Program-made: the position numbers and the translations under genes
In this document: positions 56,094 to 64,000 of the stretch, in pieces
How the letters are laid out: each line of letters starts with the position of its first letter
How positions within the stretch are numbered: the first letter of the stretch is position 1
Assembly (NCBI RefSeq): GCF_963676685.1
Contig: NC_092346.1
Coordinates: 30,083,133 to 30,147,132 of the forward strand
From: Mytilus edulis
Lineage: Eukaryota > Mollusca > Bivalvia > Mytilida > Mytilidae
Length of the DNA: 64,000 nt
Direction: 5' to 3'
Notes under the pieces: model-generated
Told to the model about the DNA's origin: nothing
Seen by the model: only the letters and a program-made list of their open reading frames with translations
Database searches by the model: none

Positions 56094-56270
56094 TAATTTA
56101 AAACTTTCTTGTACCCTATATTTTGTGTTGTGTATTTCTCATTGACGAAGGAATCTTTGTTAGGAAGTATTGTTAATGAATGAAAAGAGCGGACTCTAGA
56201 TAGGGCAACATATAATTGTCCATGGGAGAAAACTGGCTCTGTACCCACATCGCCCACCTTTTTATTTTGT
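56094..56270 (-). pseudogene. Helitron helicase C-terminal relic
   Basis: On the minus strand an open frame reads GTEPVFSHGQLYVALSRVRS, then FHSLTILPNKDSFV and a stop at 56094-56096. F-[SA]-H-G-Q-L-Y-V-A-L-S-R is the signature of the Pif1-type helicase of Helitrons (helicase motif VI region). Nothing N-terminal of it was recognised, so this is the last 60 codons or so of the Rep/helicase protein. It was missed by an ORF caller because it is short. Confidence 0.75.
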
Positions 56271-56468
56271 TACTGTCAATGCAGTGTACCCTTGTAGTTC
56301 GACTTAAATTAGTTTTTTTCAGAACGTAGAGAAGATTACTGTCAAGGCAGTTACCCTAGCAGTGCCAGTGTACCCACATCGTCCACCTTTTTATTTTGTT
56401 ACTGTCAATGCAGTGTACCCTTGTAGTTCTACTTAAAATAGTTTTTTTTTTCAGAACGTAGAGAAGCG
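56243..56468. repeat. two-copy local duplication
   Basis: CCACCTTTTTATTTTGTTAC, TGTCAATGCAGTGTACCCTT and TTCAGAACGTAGAGAAG occur at 56253-56337 and 56378-56466. GAACGAACTAAAGCG follows further right. The duplication overlaps the Helitron relic's upstream side. Confidence 0.8.
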
Positions 56469-56469
56469 A

Positions 56470-57394
56470 GAAGCTCTATTGATAGTCGACTTTATTATTT
56501 ACAGAATTTTATTCCTGTGGGTGAACGTTGTGCACCGAAGTCTCGATTTGGGTTCCCTCCATTGTGGCTCTAAATAAGTGAACGAACTAAAGCGGGTGCC
56601 TGTGTTGGTCATCAAGGCAACCCTACACTGTAAGCATTACTTTTCAGTTCAACTGAGTTCGACTTAAAATAGTTTTTTCAGAATGTTCAACTTACACATG
56701 CAATATGACCGGAAGCTATATGTTACATATACTATTGGTATCGGTGTCTGACTCGACCCGGAACTTCTTAATTATTGGCAATATTAATTACGTGGAAAAC
56801 AAATGGGCCTGGAGTGGTGCAATTTTTAATCAACAGCATAGTTCTATATTAGTTATATATAAAGTTGAATTCTTTGATTCATCGTTTTTACGTGATGACA
56901 GCTGACAAATTGGACCTCGTAATTTTAGTATTATAGATTTATATTTTTAAGTGCATAAATAGCTAGGTGATAATAAATTTTACTCTTTAAACAAGTATTA
57001 ATAAGAGTCTCTCAACTACACACTATACAACTTGAAAAAATGTTTGTCAAGCGAAAGTTTTCTACCTTTTAATTCAATAAATATAATACTATAATCAGGA
57101 ATACAAGATCTGCAAAGTGTCAGTTTGACCGAGATAATTAAGTGATATGCCTCCTATTTTTGACGATTATTATCTCTAGTGACACTATCTCAAAAACAAT
57201 AATAGATGGGTAGGAATTATGAACAGCAAAAAGAGCAATGCAAGCTGCATTTTGTAAGACTCTTCAACTTCGTACTTTATTTGGCCTTTTTAATAATTTT
57301 TTTATTCGAGCGTCAGTGATGAGTCTTTTTTTTATATGAAACGCGTGTCAATACAAAATTTAATCCTGGTATCTATGATGAGTTATATGACACA
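56470..57394. other. no gene seen
   Basis: AT-rich. 56640-56700 has another echo of the 56243 repeat (TTCGACTTAAAATAGTTTTTTC). ORF 56705-56905 has no recognisable features. 57300-57390 has degenerate pieces of the dispersed repeat that follows (GTCAGTGATGAGTC). Confidence 0.4.
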
Positions 57395-57399
57395 TGAGC

Positions 57400-57585
57400 A
57401 ATAGTTATCAAAGGTACCAGGATTATAATTTAGTACGTCAGACGCGCGTTTCGTCTACATAAGACTCTTTAGTGACGCTCATATCAAAATATTTATAAAG
57501 CCAAACAAATACGAAGTTGAAGAGCATTGAGGGTCCAAAATTCCAAAAAAGTTGTGCCAAATACGGCTAAGGTAATGTAAATTGC
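57400..57585 (+). repeat. abundant dispersed repeat, uninterrupted junction copy
   Basis: GTTATCAAAGGTACCAGGAT, CAGACGCGCGTTTCGTCTAC, GACGCTCATATCAAAATATT, CGAAGTTGAAGAGCATTGAG to GGCTAAGGTAATG. It supplies the uninterrupted form of the site hit by the Mutator-like element at 14017. Confidence 0.7.
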
Positions 57586-58393
57586 GGCTATTATATTTCT
57601 TTTGTTTATTTGCTGAGTAGTATTTACAGTTGTAATTAACGAATGAAGTTCATGGAAGATAAAACTGATTTTAAACAGATGTTAAACTAGTAGTAAGGTA
57701 GGGCTTATAATTTAATATACTTTAAAGAATATGGTTTAACATCATACAAGATATCAAACTTTTTTCTTTCTGAATTAGCAGTGCGTTCTAACTGTATCAG
57801 ATGTCAGAAGAGACAAAAATTGCAAAGAAGAAATCAGATTTATCATTATTTGATAGCATCTTATCAGGTAAAACAAGAAAAAATAGACTTCACATAAGAC
57901 TTCACCAAGTCAAATGACGAAATTGAAGTGGGAAATTCTTAGACAATATGTATGACATTAAAGGGATAACAGAATTTTATGAATTGAATCTTAAGTACAA
58001 TGCATTCCAACGAAAAGCAGTTAATATGCCAAATACATTGTTCTAATTGTGAGTTTAATATATGACCCCGAAACTTCTTCTGTTACATATATACTAGTAC
58101 ATAAAACAATATACAATATATTATTTTTCATATGTTTGATATAATAATGTTGAAAAAGGAAAATAGTTTAATTTATTACTAAGATTGTAATAAACAAAAA
58201 AATCTTAATTTATTTATGTGTTTAATTTGGGTTTCAATAGCATATAAAAACAGACATCAAATAATGCTTCTAAATGTCACAGGTGGCAAGCATCATGTAA
58301 TCAACAGAAATTGAAATTTTTCAGTTTTGTTCTCCATTATCTATGATAGTGATGGAATAATTATGCATTGTTATTACATTGATTTATTTTCAG
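57586..58393. other. start of duplicated unit 3
   Basis: From about 58060 it aligns with 4579/5724 and 25690 (ACATAAAACAATATACAATA, TTTGATATAATAATGTTG). It leads to the splice acceptor of the third exon copy. No gene seen in 57586-58060. Confidence 0.5.
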
Positions 58394-58643
58394 CTTTATG
58401 ATTCAGCAATTAAGAGAAATGTTAACATTCCAAGCTACTGGCACAAAAAACTTTGCCTTGGTTTGTGAAAGAATGATGCATATAGAAAGTAAATACAACA
58501 AGAAGGAAAGTCAGAAGAAAGTAATTCAACCCTTTAAACTGTTTCTGAAGAAAGATCCTAGTGACGCAGACAATGATGCTATCAAGAAAGCTCTGGCTTC
58601 TATGAAAACACAATTAAACGGATTTGGTGGTAAAATTGTGTAA
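58394..58643 (+). pseudogene. duplicated terminal exon, frameshifted copy
   Basis: Acceptor TTGATTTATTTTCAG ends at 58393. 250 bases against 249 in the other two: a run of five A is six here (about 58444-58449), which breaks the LYDSAIKRNVNIPSYWHK frame. The ORF that starts at 58398 uses the wrong frame for its first 17 codons and joins the true one at NFALVCERMMHIES. The 3' part (KKDPSDADNDAIKKALASMK) is well kept. Confidence 0.7.
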
Positions 58644-59465
58644 AGTAAACAAATTAAAGGGATTGAGGAAACAAAAATATGCAATATTTTTTTCTTGGAA
58701 ACTCCATGCAAACATTTTCGTTTTAGTCAGATCGTTATATGAAAAAAAAATTAATCTTGAATAGGAAAATTAGTGGGGAAAAAACAAGTGTATGATGATA
58801 ACTAGGTAAGGAGAGTTTGTCTAATATATAGTATATAGGAAATAAATGGGGATGACTTATCCATGATAAACAGAAAAATAATTTCTTTAAAATATTCAAA
58901 AGTACAATTTAATACTAAGTTTAATTATTTAATCTGTTTTTTGTTTTGCATTTTTGTTTTGTGTTTTGCTTTAATGGTTCATCAATTCTGAACAATATTG
59001 GGCATCTGAACTGAATTTGGACTTAATTCTGATTCCTCATATTGAGTGAATACGAAACTTTCTATTCTAATATGACGTGGTTCTTTCGCTTTGTGAACAA
59101 ACCCATGCTCTAAATCCAATAAAATTGCACATGCTTATATTGATTTCTTCAGAATAATGAATTTGATCAAATTACCATGCACTTAATTTAAAACACTTTC
59201 AAACTCTTAAATGGTGCACATGATGTTACTTATTCATTTATTATGACTGTAATGTGTTGCATTTGGAAATTGACACAGTTGACCTAGATACAACAACCGT
59301 TCATGCTGGCTGTTCAAACTCTTCCCTCTGAAAAATCACAGTGTCAGCAATTTGCTTCTTTACAAACAAAAAAGGGAGGTCCATGGAAGAGCCAACACAA
59401 ACGTTTTTACACTTATACTTATCGGACATAGAAATAACTTTAATTGTCCTATTCAGAATCGAAAT
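58644..59465. other. unit 3 flank, no gene seen
   Basis: ATTGAGGAAACAAAAATATG matches the flank of 6260. 58985-59060 matches 8500-8570 (GGACTTAATTCTGATTCCTC). Otherwise AT-rich. Confidence 0.45.
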
Positions 59466-59618
59466 CATTGATGAAAGCTATACTTAATTGTAATTTTAAC
59501 ATGGGTAGGCATTATATTCGTGATTATTTTTGCCCGAGCGATAATGAGGGCTAAAATAACACGAATATAATGCCTACCCATGTTTAAACTACAATTAAGT
59601 ATAGCTTGCATCAATTAT
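59466..59618. mobile_element. hairpin MITE of about 150 bp
   Basis: Arms of about 62 bases are inverted copies: left TGATGAAAGCTATACTTAAT to GGGTAGGCATTATATTCGTG, right the complement up to AGCTTGCATCA. The loop is about 25 bases (GATTATTTTTGCCCGAGCGA). On transcription it would give a pre-miRNA-sized stem-loop. Confidence 0.8.
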
Positions 59619-60159
59619 TTCTTGAATAACGAGAAGCATATGAGTAAAAGAATAAACAGTCAAAAAGTAGCTTTTGGTAAGGCTGAACTTCTGTCTACCC
59701 TCAATATCCTCTTTCCAGTGCCAGCTCAATTTCCATTCTTGTTGACCCATTATTAATCGAATTTATTGAAACTTTCCTCACAAATTTTAAACATAAAATG
59801 CTATTGTGCACATATTTATTTTATACCTATAGTATATTTTGGGTGTCTCTAATCCCTTTTGACTTTGATTTTACTTGATATGGGCTTGAGTGCTATAATT
59901 TGTGATCTTTGCTTGGTTTTTTATAATATGCTTTAAAAAAAATAAGATGTTAATCCAGCAACCAATAATCATTCTAACTTGTACAGACTACATGAATTAA
60001 AACAGAATTCTAGTCACAACCTTAATTTAGGATTGCCAATAGTTGTAAAAATTCATCAATGATACTAAGGTTTTTATAAGACCTACCAGTGGCGCTAAAA
60101 TGAAAGCATTTGTAAGACCAAATCCAATTCCAAATTGAAGAAGATTTAGAACCCATCAA

Positions 60160-60252
60160 TCCAAAAACATTATGATAAAATTTGCTAATGCCAAAAACGT
60201 TATGATAAAGTTTACTAATGCCAAAAACGTTATGATAAAGTTTGCTAATGCA
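60160..60252. repeat. 32-bp minisatellite, three copies
   Basis: The unit is GCCAAAAACGTTATGATAAA followed by GTTTGCTAAT. A second array is at 62604-62694 in the tandem copy. Confidence 0.9.
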
Positions 60253-60889
60253 ATCTGCATATGGTTCAACATTTTATAAACAGTACATTTACAGAATAAG
60301 TAACCGTATCAGTGATATTTCATATCAGCAACAGCAATAAAATGTTCCAAAATTTGGCAAAAATTAATAATGCCAAATAAATTGTTTATACTTTGAACGG
60401 TAAGCTTAATATAAAGAAACATTTTCTAGTAATTAATGGGTTATCTTGTTTATATACCAGCTTTGATTATTTGGAATATCTACTTATTTTCACTTCTTCG
60501 TACTACATTTGTATGACCATCAATATTATTCTCCTTAAATCTGTACCGGGAAGTTTAAGCTAGCTCTAATTGTATAGTTTTATTGTTGACATTCACCCCA
60601 ATTTGTATCTAGCGTTAAATTATGTATTTATATGACAGAACTTTCTTGGTATTCCTAATTATTGGAAGAATTTTATACACATAAGTAGTATACCTAAAAC
60701 GACAAAGTTATTTTTCATTTAACTGTAGATATTAATAAAACCGGTTTTTTTTCAAAAATGATTATTTTCGAAGGGTTAAATATTTCGCGGTGGTGTCTTG
60801 CCATGGCTTTGTTTGGACTTGTTTGTTTGCTTTTTGGCCTTGAATGTTTGTTCCTAATATTTTATTTAACTGTGCATTTGCATTCAGGT

Positions 60890-61200
60890 ATCGCAGACCA
60901 AATTTATTCGTTCATAGTGTGTTAATTTACGTTTTTTTTATTGAGTTCAGCCTTCCAATTGATATTTTACCGTGTGGCTTTCCATGTTGTGATGTTATGC
61001 TATTGTTTCAGAAAAAGAGAGAAGGTTTGGTACCATTAAAACGTTTAATCCCGCTGCAAATGTTTGCACCTGTCCTAAGTCAGGAATCTGATGTACAGAG
61101 GTTGTCGTTTGTTTATGTAATTTATACGTGTTTCTCGTTTCTCGTTTTTTATATAGATTAGACCGTTGGTTTTCGCGTTTGAATGGTTTTACACTATTAA
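60890..61200 (+). mobile_element. PLE-type 3' tail fragment
   Basis: TTGAGTTCAGCCTTCCAATT, ACCTGTCCTAAGTCAGGAAT, GTGTTTCTCGTTTCTCG and TTAGACCGTTGGTTTTCGCG, the same subfamily as 35000-35272 in opposite orientation. ORF 60844-61161 falls inside it and is not a gene. Confidence 0.6.
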
Positions 61201-61236
61201 TTTTTAATCATTAAAATTAGGTTTCACATTCACTCC

Positions 61237-61941
61237 TTGTTAGACCACTATCGACGAAGAGAAAATTTCTGATGCTTGATGAGACTAAGGTTTTCTTCAA
61301 ACAATCTTCCCTTATGATTAAGTCCTCTTCAATCTTCTCTATGTCAGACAGTTATTCTTTGATTTTATTCTCAGTTGGTTTCCAGATCAATTCTAGTTCT
61401 TGTAAAAGTTCTTTTGCATATTTTGATATAATTTCTACCATTTCCTTTTCAGTGAGCAGTATTTTATCTTTTACCTCTTGGAAATGTTTATCACCATCTA
61501 GGAAAAGTTTTCCGAGTCTTTCTTTTTCAGAGCCCAACATTTGAAGGGGCAAGATTCCAGTCTTTTTTGTAATTCCTTTATTTCCAAAACAGTGGTTCAT
61601 ATACATCATTCAGTTTTATATATTTATGTTATGATGGGAATCTATCAAACAATCCATACAAACTGGTTGGTCACAGTCTGTACAGAATGCACAGGATTTT
61701 TGTCCTCTATGAATTGTGTAAAGCATGTTCTGAAGATCCACCTTGCGAATTGATTGTGCAGCATCCTCATCTCCAATGTCTCTCAGATTTAAAATCTCAT
61801 TTAATTTTAATACTATGATTTTTTTTATGTACAGAGTTGACACATGAATACATCACAGTTTATACACCTCCGTCTTATATCTGAAGACTCTTCACAAGGT
61901 AGGTGTCTGAGTTTCTTTTTTTGTTGTTGAGAAAATATCAT
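61237..61941 (-). pseudogene. truncated TRIM-like pseudogene (N-terminal half)
   Basis: Minus strand from ATG (61939-61941): MIFSQQQKKKLRHLPCEESS, then CINCDVFMCQLCT and a stop, so one zinc ligand of B-box 1 (the CxxC pair is reduced) is lost and the frame ends. After a frame change B-box 2 follows with CAFCTDCDQPVCMDCLIDSH, but C81 is Tyr and H112 is Asn. The coiled coil continues (KERLGKLFLDGDKHF, MVEIISKYAKELLQELE) with further frame changes until about residue 235. The whole propeller is absent: homology stops at about 61240 and a PLE-type tail follows. Equivalent to residues 1-235 of the intact genes, closest to the 51292 paralogue. Confidence 0.85.
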
Positions 61942-62099
61942 TTTGTACTGATTTAAGAAATTCCGTTGTGTACTTTAATGCATATCAGTAAATAAAAATT
62001 AAGTATAGCCAAACTTTGTACAAAATATATTCATATGCGCATAAAATGTGTGATTAAAATGGACGGATAGATAGATACTAAGTAGATAGATAAACAAGA

Positions 62100-64000
62100 T
62101 CAAAAAGTAGCTTTTGGTAAGGCTGAACTTCTGTCTCTGCCCTGAATACCCTCTTTCCAGTGCCAGCTCAATTTCCATTCTTGTTGACCCATTATTAATC
62201 GAATTTATTGAAACTTTCCTCACAAATTTTAAACATAAAATGCTATTGTGCACATATTTATTGTATACCTATAGTATATTTTGGGTGTCTCTAATCCCTT
62301 TTGACTTTGATTTTACTTGATATGGGCTTGAGTGCTATAATTTGTGATCTTTGCTTGGTTTTTTATAATATGCTTTAAAAAAAAATAAGATGTTAATCCA
62401 GCAACCAATAATCATTCTAACTTGTACAGACTACATGAATTAAAACAGAATTCTAGTCACAACCTTAATTTAGGATTGCCAATAGTTGTAAAAATTCATC
62501 AATGATACTAAGGTTTTTATAAGACCTACCAGTGGCGCTAAAATGAAAGCATTTGTAAGACAAAATCCAATTCCAAATTGAAGAAGATTTAGAACCCATC
62601 AATCCAAAAACATTATGATAAAATTTGCTAATGCCAAAAACGTTATGATAAAGTTTACTAATGCCAAAAACGTTATGATAAAGTTTGCTAATGCAATCTG
62701 CATATGGTTCAACATTTTATAAACAGTACATTTACAGAATAAGTAACCGTATCAGTGATATTTCATATCAGCAACAGCAATAAAATGTTCCAAAATTTGG
62801 CAAAAATTAATAATGCCAAATAAATTGTTTATACTTTGAACGGTAAGCTTAATATAAAGAAACATTTTCTAGTAATTAATGGGTTATCTTGTTTATATAC
62901 CAGCTTTGATTATTTGGAATATCTACTAATTTTCACTTCTTCGTACTACATTTGTATGACCATCAATATTATTCTCCTTAAATCTGTACAGGGAAGTTTA
63001 AGCTAGCTCTAATTGCATAATTTTATTTTTGATATTCACCCTAATTTGTATCTAGCGTTAAATTATGTATTTATATGACAGAACTTTCTTGGTATTCCTA
63101 ATTATTGGAAGAATTTTATACACATAAGTAGTATACCTAAAACGACAAAGTTATTTTTCATTTAACTGTAGATATTAATAAAACCGTTTTTTTTTTCAAA
63201 AGTGATTATTTTCGAAGGGTTAAATATTTCGCGGTGGTGTCTTGCCATGGCTTTGTTTGGACTTGTTTGTTTGCTTTTTAGTCTTGAATGTTTGTTCCTA
63301 GTATTTTATTTAACTGTGCATTTGCATTCAGGTATCGCAGATTAAATTTATTCGTTCATAGTGTGTTAATTTACGGTTTTTGATTGAGTTCAGCCTTCCA
63401 ATTGATATTTTACCGTGTGGCTTTCCATGTTGTGATGTAATGCTATTGTTTCAGAAAAAGAGAGAAGGTTTGGTACCATTAAAACGTCTAATCCCGCTCC
63501 AAATGTTTGCACCTGTCCTAAGTCAGGAATCTGATGTACAGTGGTTGTCGTTTGTTTATGTAATTTATACGTGTTTCTCGTTTTTTATATAGATTAGACC
63601 GTTGGTTTTCCCGTTTGAATGGTTTTACACTATTAATTTTTAATCATTAAAATTAGGTCTCACATTCACTCCTTGTTAGACCACTATCGACGAAGAGAAA
63701 ATTTCTGATGCTTGATGAGACTCAGGTTTTCTTCAAACAATCTTCCCTTATGATTAAGTCCTCTTCAATCTTCTCTATGCCAGACAGTTATTTTTTGATT
63801 TTATTCTCAGTTGGTTTCCAGATCAATTCTAGTTCTTGTAAAAGTTCTTTTGCATATTTTTGCATATTTTGATATAATTTCTACCGTTTCCTTTTCAGTG
63901 AGCAGTATTTTATCTTTTACCTCTTGGAAATGTTTATCACCATCTAGGAAAAGTTTTTCGGGTCTTTCTTTTTCAGAGCCCAACATTTGAAGGCAAGATT
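62100..64000. repeat. tandem duplication, second copy, runs off the window
   Basis: Repeats 59659-61558. Includes the minisatellite (62604-62694), a PLE-type tail (63330-63650; ORF 63380-63592 inside, not a gene) and the start of a second TRIM-like pseudogene. Confidence 0.92.
63673..64000 (-). pseudogene. truncated TRIM-like pseudogene, second copy, partial
   Basis: Coiled-coil part of the same pseudogene as 61237-61941, with the same truncation junction (TGTTAGACCACTATCGACGA). Small differences include a duplicated TTTTGCATA (about 63849-63866). The B-boxes would lie beyond the window. Confidence 0.8.

Larger units (their letters stand above)
59658..62099. repeat. tandem duplication, first copy (about 2.44 kb)
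   Basis: CAAAAAGTAGCTTTTGGTAA at 59659 and 62101 marks the repeat starts. Copy 1 runs through the minisatellite, a PLE-type tail piece and the truncated TRIM-like pseudogene. The two copies are almost identical over the 1.9 kb visible. Early parts match unit 1 at 8600-9180. Confidence 0.92.

Noticed and set aside
1..64000. tRNA-derived SINEs or tRNA genes
   Set aside because: I looked for A/B-box pairs and GGTTCGAATCC-like stretches while reading and saw none convincing; a covariance-model scan would be decisive.

Overview
The window is eukaryotic, AT-rich and dominated by repeats. It looks like a bivalve mollusc genome, most probably a mussel close to Mytilus. That assignment is inference from memory: several repeats match ones I recall as abundant in mussels (PLE 3' ends, the block ending in a hairpin beside GCCAGGTGAGCT, the block containing GACGCTCATAT), and RING-less B-box/beta-propeller TRIM-like genes are strongly expanded in bivalves. 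No database search was possible. I see no CRISPR arrays, rRNA genes, convincing tRNA genes or prokaryotic operons.

Host-gene content is small. Three single-exon minus-strand genes encode 568-569 aa TRIM-like proteins (two B-boxes, coiled coil, beta-propeller, no RING) at 22491-24200, 41452-43161 and 51292-52998. Two truncated relatives lie at 61237-61941 and 63673-64000. A plus-strand terminal exon of an unrecognised gene occurs three times: intact at 5997-6245, with a stop codon at 28879-29127, and frameshifted at 58394-58643. Together they outline an ancestral unit, exon(+) then TRIM-like gene(-), present about three times: unit 1 at about 4.5-24.5 kb, unit 2 at 25.7-53 kb, unit 3 at 58-62 kb. 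The end of unit 3 was tandemly duplicated again with a period of about 2.44 kb. Unit 2 is interrupted by about 17.8 kb of foreign sequence (29794-47640).

Inside that interruption lies segment B (32928-43415), a second copy of segment A (15086-24454). B carries the second full TRIM-like gene, about 98% identical to the first. Comparing A with B, and the three units with one another, shows empty and filled sites, so many transposon ends can be placed nearly to the base.

Mobile elements include: hAT-like elements with 8-bp target duplications (344-4428, 15904-16681, 7307-7864); TTAA-flanked elements (524-3646, 13186-13846, 38456-39139, 26540-28666); a Mutator-like long-inverted-repeat element with a 9-bp duplication (14017-15429); a TA-flanked MITE (11571-12230); a foldback element built of palindromic 20-mers (33896-34700); Penelope-like reverse transcriptase relics (29794-31470, 44100-45337) and many PLE 3' ends; a 5'-truncated LINE with a (TTAG)n tail (53654-55658); and a Helitron helicase relic (56094-56270). 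All transposon ORFs seen are broken or absent. The only plausible functional products are the three TRIM-like proteins and possibly the gene ending in the 5997-6245 exon.
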